In this document: positions 7,366 to 16,368 of the stretch, piece after piece | How the letters are laid out: each line of letters opens with the position of its first letter | How positions within the stretch are numbered: the first letter of the stretch is position 1 | From: an uncultured Eubacteriales bacterium | Lineage (GTDB): Bacteria > Bacillota > Clostridia > Peptostreptococcales > Anaerovoracaceae | Assembly (NCBI GenBank): GCA_900315485.1 | Contig: OMZI01000001.1 | Location: forward strand, 124,001-188,000 | Direction of reading: 5' to 3' | DNA length: 64,000 nucleotides | Notes under the pieces: generated by a model | Told to the model about the DNA's origin: nothing | What the model saw: the letters and a program-made list of their open reading frames with translations, nothing else | Database searches by the model: none | Program-made: the position numbers and the translations under genes

Positions 7366-9786
7366 TTATCTCAACTCAGCTTTGCACTTATTGCTGAGAA
7401 CCTTGATGATACCGTTCATCTTCTTCTCGATCTGCTTGGATGTCATTGTTGAATCATCGTTACCGATCTTGAGGCTCAGCATTACAGACTTCTTGCCTGC
7501 AGGGATCTGCTTGCCGCGGTATTCCTCAACGAACTTCAGCTCCTTGACCATGTACTTGATGGACTCTCTGATCTGCTCCCATGTTACTGATTCATCAACA
7601 AGGAGTGAGAGATCCTGCTCTACCAGCGGATATGTCGGCAGATGCTTATATTCGTTGGTCCTTGATGGATATGGAGCAAGCATGTCTGTATCAAGCTCAA
7701 ATGCAGCAGCCTTGACACTCTTGATGCCTGACTCAGTCAGAGCCTGAACTGATATAAGGCCGATAGAACCAGCGACCTTCTTGCCGCTCATGATGTTGAG
7801 CCATACCTTCTCATCTGCCCATGAAGGCTTCTCGACCTGCTTGAAGGTCAGAGGCTCACAGTGGCAGTATTCAGGGAGAACTTCGATGACGCCCTTTACT
7901 CTGAAGAAGAGTTCAGGTGCATTCTTTCCTGCAGCAACGCCTGAAATCAGGTTTCTGTGTACAGGAAGTGTCTCCTCCTCTGTAGAAGGATGATATTCAC
8001 CCTTTTCGAATACCTGTGTATTCTCAAAGATGCAGAATTCATCGAAATATCTCTCGTTCTTGTCGATCGCCTCAAGCATGCCCGGGATAAGTGATGATCT
8101 CAGGATACCGAGCTCAGGTGCAGGCGGAGTTGCCAGTCTGATAGATTTATCAGTATCGATCTTGGCAGCATGGATGTATTTTTCGTCTATCCATGGATAA
8201 GTGAATACCTCATTGAATCCGCATCTGAATGCAAGAAACTCTCTCAGTTTTCTGCTGAGATCAGCTTTTACCTGATTGACAGAATGTTCAAAGCTTACCT
8301 TGAGAGGCTGCTTTTTGAAGTATTCATATCCAATGAGTCTTGCGATATCTCCGAGGATATCATCGTGGATCGATACATCACCGGTCGATCTCCATGTCGG
8401 AGCCACGCAGTGATATGTTCCGTTGTCAAATTCGACATCATAACCGAGTCTGACGAGAATGTCTTCGATTTCTGAACGGTCAAGGACTTCACCCAGTCTC
8501 TCATCGAGGAATGTCTGAGTGATATCTATCACAGCTCTCTCTGTCTTTACAGGGTAGCAGTCTGTGAATGCTTTGATCTCGCATTCAGGATAGATTTCTT
8601 TGAAGAGCTCAAGGGCGAGAGCAACACCGAGGTCAGCTCTCTGTGTATCGATGCCCTTCTCATATCTGAGAGCAGCATCTGTCTTTTCGTTGAAATAGTT
8701 TGTCGTTCTTCTGATTCCCGGCGCTGTGAATACAGCTGCTTCAAGTACGATGGATTTAGTTGTATCGAGTACCGAATCCTTCTTTCCGCCCTTGATGCCT
8801 GCGAGGTTCATAGGCTCAACTGTATCACAGATGACAAGGTGATCAGGGTTGAGATCAAGATCCTTTTCATCGAGGAGAACAAGCTTTTCACCTTCATGTG
8901 CAAGTCTGACAACAACCTTGCCGCCTTCAACATGGGTGCTGTCATAAGCATGCTGAGGCTGACCTACAGCCATGAGGACGAAGTTGGTGATATCAACGAT
9001 AGCATTGATAGGTCTCATGCCGCCGTTGGTGATCAGAGTCTTCATCCATGCAGGTGACTCCTTGACATATACATTGTCGATAATCGTGGCAGTGAATCTC
9101 GGGCATCTGTCAGGCTCCTGGATCTCAACAGGATATTCAGGTAATCCCTTAGGAAGTTCTGTAGGATAGTCTTTAAGAGGAACTTTATAAATAGCAGCAA
9201 GTTCTCTTGCGACACCGAGGTGTCCCCACAGATCAGGTCTGTTGGACAGAGACTTGTTGTCAACTTCAAGGATGACATCGTCAAGCCCTGCTACTTCTGC
9301 AACGCACTGTCCGACTTCACAGTCAACACCGAGTTCAGTGAAGTCAACGATTTCTCTTTCATCTGCAGGCGGGAAAATGTCTGCAAGATATACTTCAGTC
9401 GCACCGCAGATCATTCCGTATGACTTTTCACCTCTGAGCTTGGATTCCTTGATGAGTACAGGCTCGCCTTCGCCGTGCCATACTACCTCAGCTCCCGGCT
9501 TTGAAACGCAGACTTTGTGGCCTGCTGTGAGGTTGGAACCTCCGCATACGATCTGTTTGATCTCATCTTCACCCACATCAACCATGCAGATCTTAAGCGC
9601 GTCTGCATTAGGATGAGCTTTGACCTCTTTGATCTCTCCGACAACGATATCATGGAACTTGTCAGCTGTATTTACAATATTCTCGACCTCAACAGTTCTC
9701 ATAGTGAGGTCATATGCGATCTGCTCATAAGTAAGATCTTCAGGCAGATCGACGTATCTCTGTAAGAATTTAAGTGAAATATTCAT
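7366..9786 (-). CDS. pheT: Phenylalanyl-tRNA synthetase beta subunit
   Basis: PheT is the 806-residue beta chain of the heterotetrameric synthetase that charges tRNA-Phe. It has an N-terminal tRNA-binding OB domain (about 40-150), B3/B4 editing region (about 210-380, with GGMRPINAIVDITNFV), B5 domain, a class II-like core, and a C-terminal anticodon-binding domain ending near residue 800 (FVEEYRGKQIPAGKKS). The length is standard. The ATG has GGAGG 6-8 bases upstream, and it follows pheS by 15 bases. The operon seems to have its own promoter before pheS, and no T-box signature (TGGNACCGCG) is present. Confidence 0.97.
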   Translation of the reverse strand: MNISLKFLQRYVDLPEDLTYEQIAYDLTMRTVEVENIVNTADKFHDIVVGEIKEVKAHPNADALKICMVDVGEDEIKQIVCGGSNLTAGHKVCVSKPGAEVVWHGEGEPVLIKESKLRGEKSYGMICGATEVYLADIFPPADEREIVDFTELGVDCEVGQCVAEVAGLDDVILEVDNKSLSNRPDLWGHLGVARELAAIYKVPLKDYPTELPKGLPEYPVEIQEPDRCPRFTATIIDNVYVKESPAWMKTLITNGGMRPINAIVDITNFVLMAVGQPQHAYDSTHVEGGKVVVRLAHEGEKLVLLDEKDLDLNPDHLVICDTVEPMNLAGIKGGKKDSVLDTTKSIVLEAAVFTAPGIRRTTNYFNEKTDAALRYEKGIDTQRADLGVALALELFKEIYPECEIKAFTDCYPVKTERAVIDITQTFLDERLGEVLDRSEIEDILVRLGYDVEFDNGTYHCVAPTWRSTGDVSIHDDILGDIARLIGYEYFKKQPLKVSFEHSVNQVKADLSRKLREFLAFRCGFNEVFTYPWIDEKYIHAAKIDTDKSIRLATPPAPELGILRSSLIPGMLEAIDKNERYFDEFCIFENTQVFEKGEYHPSTEEETLPVHRNLISGVAAGKNAPELFFRVKGVIEVLPEYCHCEPLTFKQVEKPSWADEKVWLNIMSGKKVAGSIGLISVQALTESGIKSVKAAAFELDTDMLAPYPSRTNEYKHLPTYPLVEQDLSLLVDESVTWEQIRESIKYMVKELKFVEEYRGKQIPAGKKSVMLSLKIGNDDSTMTSKQIEKKMNGIIKVLSNKCKAELR

Positions 9787-9801
9787 TGTTAACCTCCCTG
9801 A

Positions 9802-10839
9802 TTACTTGAACTGCTTGAGGAATCTCAGATCTGCGCTGTGGAACAGTCTGACGTCATCTACTCCGTAGCGCATCATTACCAGTCTGTCAAGACCGATGTT
9901 GGTATAGAAACCTGTCCATTCATCAGGATCAAGATTTGCAGCTCTGAGTACGTTAGGATGTATAACACCGCCCGGCATTACTTCTATCCAGCCGTTGTGA
10001 TTACATGCCTTGCAGCCCTTGCCGCCGCAGAGAAGACATTCCATGTCGATCTCATAGCCAGGTTCAGTGAACGGGAAGAATCCTTCTCTCATTCTTACAT
10101 TGACCTTGCGGCCGAAAACCTTCTCAAGAATGGTTTCGATCATAACACGGCCGGAACTGAATGAAACTCCTTTGTCAACAATGAGAGCTTCATACTGGAA
10201 GAAAGCTCTTTCATGCCTTGCATCAGTAGTCTCATTTCTGTATACCCTGCCCGGATATACGAATCGGGCAGGAGCACCATGCTCAAGAAGATACCTTACT
10301 GAACCGCCGGTAAGATGAGGTCTGAGACACAGTCTCTCGTTTCCCCGCTTGTCCTCTGTTCCCTCCAGCCAGTATGTATCCATGGATGCTCTTGCCGGAT
10401 GGTCAGCTGCAAAGTTCAGGTTGTCAAAAGCAAATTTTTCACTGCTTATGTCGTCTTCACTGTATATTTCAAAACCAAGGGATCTAAAGGCGTCATTGAG
10501 GTCATAGCACATCTGTGTTATCGGATGAAGCGCGCCTTCACTTACTTCAATACCAGGGAGAGTAAGGTCTATCTCCCCTTCAACTGCTGATGCTTTAGCA
10601 ACCAGCTCTTCTTCTTTTTCTTTGATTTTTTCCGCAAAGAGATTCTTTACCTCGTTAGCCTTCATTCCTACTGACTTTCTCATGTCAGGATCAAGGCTGC
10701 CAAGACTTTTGAGCACCTCCTGAAGGCTGCTCTTCTTTCCTGTGAGCTCCTTACGGATCATCTCAAGCTTCTCTCTGTCAGGAGCGCCTGCGATGAGTTC
10801 GAATCCCTCACTGCGAATCTGTTCGAGCTTATCTAACAT
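9802..10839 (-). CDS. pheS: Phenylalanyl-tRNA synthetase alpha subunit
   Basis: PheS (345 residues) is the catalytic class II subunit of PheRS. The N-terminal coiled coil (about 1-90) is followed by the core, with DNLNFAADHPAR, the Phe-binding region PARFVYPGRVYRNE (motif 2 type) and the C-terminal GLDRLVMMRYGVDDVR (motif 3). A Cys-rich insert CLLCGGKGCKACNHNGW is typical of the group with four cysteines. It is transcribed with pheT. A good promoter sits 43 bases upstream of the ATG, and GGAGG precedes the start. Confidence 0.97.
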   Translation of the reverse strand: MLDKLEQIRSEGFELIAGAPDREKLEMIRKELTGKKSSLQEVLKSLGSLDPDMRKSVGMKANEVKNLFAEKIKEKEEELVAKASAVEGEIDLTLPGIEVSEGALHPITQMCYDLNDAFRSLGFEIYSEDDISSEKFAFDNLNFAADHPARASMDTYWLEGTEDKRGNERLCLRPHLTGGSVRYLLEHGAPARFVYPGRVYRNETTDARHERAFFQYEALIVDKGVSFSSGRVMIETILEKVFGRKVNVRMREGFFPFTEPGYEIDMECLLCGGKGCKACNHNGWIEVMPGGVIHPNVLRAANLDPDEWTGFYTNIGLDRLVMMRYGVDDVRLFHSADLRFLKQFK

Positions 10840-10881
10840 CTCTGTTCCTCCTTGGTTTTGTTTTTAAAACTATTCCGCACT

Positions 10882-10910
10882 ATCATAGCACTCGCTGTTG
10901 TAGTATTCAA
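10882..10910 (-). promoter_or_regulatory. pheST promoter
   Basis: On the minus strand TTGAAT (10905-10910) and TATGAT (10882-10887) are separated by exactly 17 bases. The start would fall near 10875, giving a leader of about 35 bases, too short for a T-box. The flanking CCGCAC/GTGCGG arms form a dyad across the promoter that might be an operator. Confidence 0.7.
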
Positions 10911-10956
10911 CAATTGCAGGTGCGGTTTTTGTAAAAATCCACAACGGCCGTAACTG

Positions 10957-12048
10957 CTATACCATTCCTTTTCCTGTATATATTTTAGGCTCTTCTTTGC
11001 CGGTAAGAACTCTGAGAGCTCCTGCAGCCATGGCTTCCTGCTCTACTTCATTCTCGTAGATGTATATCGGAGCGATCCAGCCGACATATTCTCTGATGTA
11101 ATCCAGAAGACTTTCAAATCTTGTATACCTTCCGGTGATCAGGATCGCATCGACTTTGCCCTTAAGAACAACAGCCATGGAGCCGATGTATTTTACGATA
11201 TTATATCCGAGAGCTTCCCATACCAGAGCGGCTTCCTTATCGCCGTTCTGAACTCTCCTGTATATTTCATCTGCATCTGAAGTACCGAAGTGTGAAACGA
11301 ATCCTCCGGTTCCTGTGCACAGATGCCTCATCTCCTCAACGGAGTGATCCTTGAAATAATCCAGCACTTCCATGAGAGGAAGCGATCCTGTCCTGGTAGC
11401 AGTAAAAGGTCCTTCCCCGCCGGCACCCTGGTTGCAGTCTATCTGTTTCCCGTTCTCCTGTGCTGCAATGGTGATGCCGCCGTCAATATGAGCTACGATC
11501 AGTCTTGACTTATGATAGTCCATATCGTGAAGCTTACAGTGCTTCATTGCGGTACCGCGGAGATTGAGAGCATGGGATTCACATCTGCGCTGAATTTCCT
11601 TCACACCTGTCAGTCTTGCCACATCGGTGTACTCATCAACGCATATAGGGTCTACCATGAACAGCCGTCCGCCGTATTTTTTCTGAAGCTCGGCAGCGAG
11701 CTGCACACCGAGTATGGACGGATGGATCGTTCTTCCGGCATTCCTTCTTATGTCCTCAAGAAGCAGATCATTGACTTCAAATGTCCCGGACGGCACAGGA
11801 TAACAGCCGCCGCCTCTTCCCACGAAAGCATCTGCATCTGACAGATCTATGTCGTTGGCACGGATAAAGTCATTGATGATATCCATTCTGTACCAGAACT
11901 GATCATTCACGTTTGCAAATGAGTTCAGGATCGAAGCATCGTGAGTGACTGAAGTCTCAAGGATCTTCTTATGATCTTCAAACAGTGCAAGCTTGGTTGA
12001 AGTAGATCCCGGATTAACAGTAAAAATCTTGTAAGTATAATCCTTCAT
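10957..12048 (-). CDS. buk: Butyrate kinase
   Basis: This 363-residue ASKHA-fold kinase interconverts butyryl phosphate and butyrate, making ATP in the last step of butyrate fermentation. The phosphate loop FTVNPGSTSTKLALFE at the start, AHIDGGITIAAQENG in the middle and ITGRYTRFESLLDYI near the end are butyrate kinase signatures. The length is right for Buk rather than acetate kinase (about 400). The usual partner ptb is not adjacent, so the gene is isolated between the pyrophosphatase-like gene and pheS. GGAGAG lies 5 bases before the ATG. Branched-chain acyl phosphates are possible alternative substrates. Confidence 0.92.
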   Translation of the reverse strand: MKDYTYKIFTVNPGSTSTKLALFEDHKKILETSVTHDASILNSFANVNDQFWYRMDIINDFIRANDIDLSDADAFVGRGGGCYPVPSGTFEVNDLLLEDIRRNAGRTIHPSILGVQLAAELQKKYGGRLFMVDPICVDEYTDVARLTGVKEIQRRCESHALNLRGTAMKHCKLHDMDYHKSRLIVAHIDGGITIAAQENGKQIDCNQGAGGEGPFTATRTGSLPLMEVLDYFKDHSVEEMRHLCTGTGGFVSHFGTSDADEIYRRVQNGDKEAALVWEALGYNIVKYIGSMAVVLKGKVDAILITGRYTRFESLLDYIREYVGWIAPIYIYENEVEQEAMAAGALRVLTGKEEPKIYTGKGMV

Positions 12049-12061
12049 ATTCTCTCCGGTA

Positions 12062-12091
12062 GTATTAATGAAAAATGCGGCCGCCTGTTAA
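12062..12091 (-). promoter_or_regulatory. Candidate buk promoter
   Basis: On the minus strand TTAACA (12086-12091) and TAATAC (12062-12067) are 18 bases apart. The -35 lies within the loop of the upstream terminator, so initiation must occur just beyond it. Confidence 0.35.
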
Positions 12092-12101
12092 GGAGCCGCA
12101 T
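12071..12101 (-). terminator. Terminator after the pyrophosphatase-like gene
   Basis: On the minus strand ATGCGGC (12095-12101) pairs with GCCGCAT (12075-12081), followed by TTTTT. It separates the secG operon from buk. Confidence 0.75.
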
Positions 12102-12140
12102 GTACATATCATATGTGCATTATGTTGCTCCCCTGCAATA

Positions 12141-13949
12141 TTAACGGAAAAGAAATCCTCCTATCTTCATAAAGACAGGCAGAAAAGCAACCGAGAATAC
12201 CGCCATCGCCTTGAGAAGTGATGACATTGACTGTACAGCTGTATTCTCTAAATGAATACCCGAATTGTTGGTGGTAACAACCAGCAGATATCCTGTCACG
12301 GCTGAAGAAATCACAAACCCGGCAAGAGCATTAGGACCGGCAAAAAGACCGATCAGGACCGGAAGAGCGATCGCAACGACAGCCGGAAGAACAGCTCCTC
12401 TGATGGCGCTTGTAGCTCCTGTCTCGTCATCATTCCTGCCTATATCCCTGAGTGCGACTCTTCCGGTGATCCTTACAGAACTTATCAGCATTCCCGCAAG
12501 AAGGAATGCAGCAGCAGCTCCGGAAATGATTCCTCCGAACACACGAAGAGACATGATATCTATCGATTCTGCACCGGCCGAATAGAAGAACGCGCAGAAA
12601 GCAGCGAGTGTCGCAGCGGATCCGGTGACAGCTGCATATGTTTTGCCTGTTATGAGAGATTTTGCAGATACCGTATACAGAGTATCTGATACCGTTTTGA
12701 GTGCCTCATCTTCTTTCCTGTTTCTTGAAACGATGATGTCAGAAACAGAACCTGAAACTGCGGTAAGACCAACAATTGATGAAGCCGATCCGAGGATCGC
12801 ACACATACCGACAGCACAGAGAGCGACACCATAGTAGCTTGCGAACATATATGAAACCGCGACTGCAGCGATGACGATTACAGTATATATCGCAGTTGAT
12901 ACCATTCCGCTTCCGAGATTGAATACGACAGAAGAGTACTTGCCGAGACTTCTGTCTGTCTTGTATCCGTTCATGAAAATGATGCTGTCAGAAGAGAACA
13001 GCCTGCTTACAGATGACAGGATAAGACCTGCAGCAATGCCTGCTGTTACGGCCCAGGCATAGACTCTGGTCTGCATCATGTCCATACTGAACCAGAATGA
13101 TGCTGCAGCAGTAATTATGCCTGCAGCGATACTGCATGCGCCGGTGCCTCTGGAATAATCCTTGCCTGTACCTGCTCTCTGGATAAAGGTGCCGATCACA
13201 GTACCTGCAATACCGGCAGCATATACCATCAGCGGGAACAGCTCGGCAGTTCTTGCTGTGAATGTGGATGTAACTCCTGATGTGGCAACAGCAACGTCTG
13301 AAAGCAGGACAGCTGATGCAGCAGCTACAACATATGAACCTGCAAAATCAGCTCCTGCAGCCATATATGAACCTGTTCTGTCAGTAAAGTCCTTAGAAGG
13401 TACCGCAAGTGAATATGCAGATGAATAAACCTCTCCGCCGGTATGAACAACCATTGAGCACAGGACAGCGCCCAGTGCAAAAGAGGCTGCATAATCAGCA
13501 ATTGCAGTTTTCATTACAAAAGAAACAAGACAGAATACGGCAAGACAGATACCCGTTATCCATGAACCGAGAACCGTGCCTGCTCTGTATCCCGCTCTTA
13601 ATGACTGTTTGATATCACCGTTGACTGCTTCATTATAAGCAGCAGTTACTCCGTCAGACAGAGAAAAAGAACCTGCAGCAAGCGGTACCAGAACAGTCAG
13701 AGCACCTGCTAGGCATGCAGCGGACTGCTTCATTCCGATACCGGGACCTGCAGCAGCAGCTACGATTACCACCGCAGCAGCAACAGGAAAATACTGGAAA
13801 GTTCTGAAGTTCTTGTTTCTGCCGCTCAGGACAGCATAGATCCTCGCATTTTCCTTACCTGTGCCCTTCTTTCCTCTGAGCCATGACCCAAGCAGAAAAG
13901 CAAATATAACTGATGCTATAGAGCATATCAGAACAATGGTTGTCTTCAT
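12141..13949 (-). CDS. Degenerate membrane pyrophosphatase homologue (probable pseudoenzyme)
   Basis: This 602-residue polytopic protein resembles H+/Na+-translocating membrane pyrophosphatases (H_PPase family) along its length. AYNEAVNGDIKQSLRAGYRAG, YGVALCAVGM and GSAATLAAF line up with family blocks. The active-site elements are gone. The DVGADLVGK loop is deleted. The DNVGDNVGD block reads KDFTDRTGS (about 186-194), keeping one of three Asp. The Lys after GGGIYT is Ser. The DAYGPIADNAGG block reads GLTAVSGSVSDI, and the C-terminal NAKK...VGDTVGDPFKD loop is deleted. In the gate segment GADLFES the Glu is Gly, though Asp and the late Lys (SLLKAM) remain. GAGGTGG precedes the ATG by 8 bases. 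It follows secG by 23 bases in one operon. Pyrophosphate hydrolysis is very unlikely; a transport or structural role is inference. Confidence 0.85.
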   Translation of the reverse strand: MKTTIVLICSIASVIFAFLLGSWLRGKKGTGKENARIYAVLSGRNKNFRTFQYFPVAAAVVIVAAAAGPGIGMKQSAACLAGALTVLVPLAAGSFSLSDGVTAAYNEAVNGDIKQSLRAGYRAGTVLGSWITGICLAVFCLVSFVMKTAIADYAASFALGAVLCSMVVHTGGEVYSSAYSLAVPSKDFTDRTGSYMAAGADFAGSYVVAAASAVLLSDVAVATSGVTSTFTARTAELFPLMVYAAGIAGTVIGTFIQRAGTGKDYSRGTGACSIAAGIITAAASFWFSMDMMQTRVYAWAVTAGIAAGLILSSVSRLFSSDSIIFMNGYKTDRSLGKYSSVVFNLGSGMVSTAIYTVIVIAAVAVSYMFASYYGVALCAVGMCAILGSASSIVGLTAVSGSVSDIIVSRNRKEDEALKTVSDTLYTVSAKSLITGKTYAAVTGSAATLAAFCAFFYSAGAESIDIMSLRVFGGIISGAAAAFLLAGMLISSVRITGRVALRDIGRNDDETGATSAIRGAVLPAVVAIALPVLIGLFAGPNALAGFVISSAVTGYLLVVTTNNSGIHLENTAVQSMSSLLKAMAVFSVAFLPVFMKIGGFLFR

Positions 13950-13972
13950 CTGATGTCCACCTCAAATGTGTA

Positions 13973-14206
13973 TCAGTTGAAAATAGCAACGATCGCAAGT
14001 GATACTACTATATAAACAATAGCTCCGATAGTTGTGATTTTGGCAAGAAGTGCGTCATATCCTCTGCTCTTGCGCTTTCCGAAAAGCTGTTCAGCACCTC
14101 CTGCGATAGAACCTGAAAGACCATCGCTGTTTCCTGACTGAAGCAGGATGCTGACGATAAGAACGATGCTTGCCAGAAGTAGGATTATCATTAAAGCTGT
14201 ATGCAT
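13973..14206 (-). CDS. secG: Protein translocase subunit SecG
   Basis: SecG is the small accessory subunit of the SecYEG channel. The 77-residue protein has two membrane segments (about 3-22 and 52-73) joined by the Gly-rich SGSIAGGAEQLFGKRKSRG loop, which is diagnostic. The start is placed at the ATG at 14204-14206 (MHTALMI), because GGAGGAAG lies 5 bases upstream of it. An ATG 12 bases earlier would bury that ribosome site. A strong promoter precedes it. The downstream gene is the pyrophosphatase-like membrane protein. Confidence 0.92.
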   Translation of the reverse strand: MHTALMIILLLASIVLIVSILLQSGNSDGLSGSIAGGAEQLFGKRKSRGYDALLAKITTIGAIVYIVVSLAIVAIFN

Positions 14207-14278
14207 AGCTTCCTCCATAAATGTCTATATCAGAATTAAAGTGCCCGGTCACAGGTTATCCCCGTAAACGAACACTTT

Positions 14279-14307
14279 ATATTAACATTGATGAAATTGT
14301 GTGTCAA
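14279..14307 (-). promoter_or_regulatory. secG operon promoter
   Basis: Near-consensus sigma-A promoter on the minus strand: TTGACA (14302-14307), 17-base spacer, TAATAT (14279-14284). It starts within the gap after tpiA and drives secG and the pyrophosphatase-like gene. Predicted start is about 14272. Confidence 0.85.
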
Positions 14308-14313
14308 TGACAG

Positions 14314-15075
14314 CTATTTAAGATCGTTAGCTGCATTTACGATTGCAGAAAAGTCATCGATCTTGAGGCTGGCGCCGCCTATAAGACCGCCGTTGATGTC
14401 AGGCTTTGCAAGCAGATCTGCAGCATTGGATGCCTTCATGCTGCCGCCGTAAAGGATCAGCATTGAATCAGCGACCTCATTGCTGTACATGCCGCCCATG
14501 ACTCCTCTGATGAACGCACACATTTCTTCAGCCTGATCAGGAGTAGCTGTTTTGCCTGTTCCGATTGCCCAGATAGGCTCATAAGCGATTACAACTTTGG
14601 CAACATCATCTGCAGGCATTCCCTTAAAGTCTGCGACAAGCTGTGAAGCAACAAATGTCTGCTCGCCGTTTCCCTCTCTTACTTCAAGGGATTCACCTAC
14701 ACAGAGGATCGGAGTGATACCTGCTGCGATCAGAGCCTTGAGCTTGAGATTGCAGGTCTCATCAGTTTCTGCAAAATACTCTCTTCTTTCAGAGTGTCCT
14801 ACGATGCAGTAGTTGACACCGATTTCCTCGAGCATAGGTACTGAGATCTCACCTGTATAAGCGCCGGATGGCTCAAAGTGAACGTTCTCTGCTCCGAAGC
14901 CGATGCCGCTGCCCTTAAGAGACTCTCCGAGTGTTACAAGCTGTGTGAATGGAGCCAGAATAGCAACTTCTTCTGCATTTGCAAAATTCTTTGCAGCAAG
15001 TGCGTCAGCAAACTCCTTTGCCTCAGCGATTGTTTTGTTCATCTTCCAGTTGCCCGCGATTAAAAACTTCTTCAT
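14314..15075 (-). CDS. tpiA: Triosephosphate isomerase
   Basis: TpiA interconverts dihydroxyacetone phosphate and glyceraldehyde 3-phosphate in glycolysis. The 253-residue TIM barrel shows the substrate Lys in AGNWKMNK (residues 8-15), the electrophilic His in IVGHSERR (about 95) and the catalytic Glu in AYEPIWAIGTG (about 167), plus the phosphate-binding LYGGSMKASN. Length is standard. It follows pgk by 36 bases and is co-transcribed with it. The usual gpmI and eno are not present after it. Confidence 0.97.
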   Translation of the reverse strand: MKKFLIAGNWKMNKTIAEAKEFADALAAKNFANAEEVAILAPFTQLVTLGESLKGSGIGFGAENVHFEPSGAYTGEISVPMLEEIGVNYCIVGHSERREYFAETDETCNLKLKALIAAGITPILCVGESLEVREGNGEQTFVASQLVADFKGMPADDVAKVVIAYEPIWAIGTGKTATPDQAEEMCAFIRGVMGGMYSNEVADSMLILYGGSMKASNAADLLAKPDINGGLIGGASLKIDDFSAIVNAANDLK

Positions 15076-15111
15076 TTCTACATTTTACCCTTTCTGATTA
15101 TCAGTTAACTA

Positions 15112-16296
15112 CTATTTATCCTCAATAACAGCGATTCCAGGAAGCTCTTTGCCCTCGAGGAATTCGAGGCTTGCTCCGCCGCCTGTGCTGATGTGAGTCA
15201 TCTTGTCAGCGAGACCGAACTGAGTAACAGCTGCTGCGCTGTCTCCTCCGCCGATCACTGTTGTTGCATCGAGTCCGGCCAGGCATTCTGCGATAGCTCT
15301 GGTTCCTACTGCAAAATTCTCCATCTCGAAAACGCCTACAGGTCCGTTCCATACAACTGTCTTTGCCTCAGCAAGTGTATCACTGAACAGCTTGATCGTT
15401 GCAGGTCCGATGTCCAGACCCATTCTGTTTTCTGGAATAGAATCCACTGCATATACATCGTGAGGAGAATCATTTGCGAATTCATCAGCTGCAACGACAT
15501 CAACAGGAAGCAGGAAGTTGACTCCCTTTTCCTTAGCCAGATCAAGAATGTTCTTAGCGAGATCAAGTCCTTCCTCATCGAGGAGAGAAGTTCCGATCGA
15601 GTATCCCTGAGCCTTGAAGAATGTGTATGCCATGCCTCCGCCGATGATGAGGATATCGACCTTATCAAGAAGGCTTGTGATGACAGCGATCTTGTCCTTG
15701 ACCTTGGCACCGCCCATAATAGCCGCAAATGGTCTTTCAGGATCGTTGACTGCTTCACCGAGGAACTTGAGTTCCTTTTCGATAAGGAATCCGGATACGG
15801 CAGGAATGAATGCTGCGATGCCTGTTGTTGATGCATGTGCTCTGTGTGATGTACCGAATGCTTCCTGAACGAAGATGTCTCCGAGTTCTGAAAGTTCTCC
15901 GGCAAAATCATGATCGTTCTTCTCCTCTTCCGCACGGTATCTGACGTTCTCGATGAGCATAACGTCTCCTGCGGCAAGTTCTGAAGCTGCTTTCTTTACA
16001 TCTTCATCAACGACAGCGTCAGAAGCTGCGAATTTTACTTCCTTGCCGAGGTATTCGCTGAGTCTTGCAGCTACAGGTGCGAGGCTGAATTCGTGATTCG
16101 GCTTGCCCTTAGGGCGTCCGAGGTGCGACATAAGAACGATTCTTGCGCCGTTATCAATAAGGTAATTGATTGACGGAAGTGCAGCTCTGATTCTTGTATC
16201 GTCAGTGATCTCACCGTCCTTCAGAGGAACGTTGAAGTCACATCTCATGACAGCAGTTCTGCCTTCCCATTTTACGTCTCTGATTGTCTTTTTCAT
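15112..16296 (-). CDS. pgk: Phosphoglycerate kinase
   Basis: Pgk transfers the phosphate of 1,3-bisphosphoglycerate to ADP. It shows the N-domain substrate segment [11 protein letters not shown], the SHLGRPKG basic patch, the GGAKVKDKI nucleotide site and the C-terminal [11 protein letters not shown] and [13 protein letters not shown] motifs. The start is set at 16294-16296 ([10 protein letters not shown]), giving 394 residues. A longer frame begins 36 bases upstream but lies across the leader and ribosome site (AAGGAG, AGGA). A promoter 44-72 bases upstream overlaps the end of nth. Gene order pgk-tpiA is classic. Confidence 0.97.
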   Translation of the reverse strand: MKKTIRDVKWEGRTAVMRCDFNVPLKDGEITDDTRIRAALPSINYLIDNGARIVLMSHLGRPKGKPNHEFSLAPVAARLSEYLGKEVKFAASDAVVDEDVKKAASELAAGDVMLIENVRYRAEEEKNDHDFAGELSELGDIFVQEAFGTSHRAHASTTGIAAFIPAVSGFLIEKELKFLGEAVNDPERPFAAIMGGAKVKDKIAVITSLLDKVDILIIGGGMAYTFFKAQGYSIGTSLLDEEGLDLAKNILDLAKEKGVNFLLPVDVVAADEFANDSPHDVYAVDSIPENRMGLDIGPATIKLFSDTLAEAKTVVWNGPVGVFEMENFAVGTRAIAECLAGLDATTVIGGGDSAAAVTQFGLADKMTHISTGGGASLEFLEGKELPGIAVIEDK

Positions 16297-16339
16297 TGTT
16301 TTAGTCCTTTTAACTCCTTCTGTAAAAAACATCTCTATA

Positions 16340-16368
16340 ATTTTATCAATACTGCCTTTGATTTACAA
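16340..16368 (-). promoter_or_regulatory. pgk-tpiA promoter
   Basis: On the minus strand TTGTAA (16363-16368), 17-base spacer, TAAAAT (16340-16345). The -35 box coincides with the last codons and stop of nth. Confidence 0.6.

Noticed and set aside
10840..10956. A T-box upstream of pheS
   Set aside because: The predicted promoter leaves only about 35 bases of leader, too short, and the conserved T-box sequence is absent.
14238..14278. A hairpin AAAGTG/CACTTT before secG
   Set aside because: The 5' arm would lie upstream of the predicted transcription start, so it would not be in the RNA.
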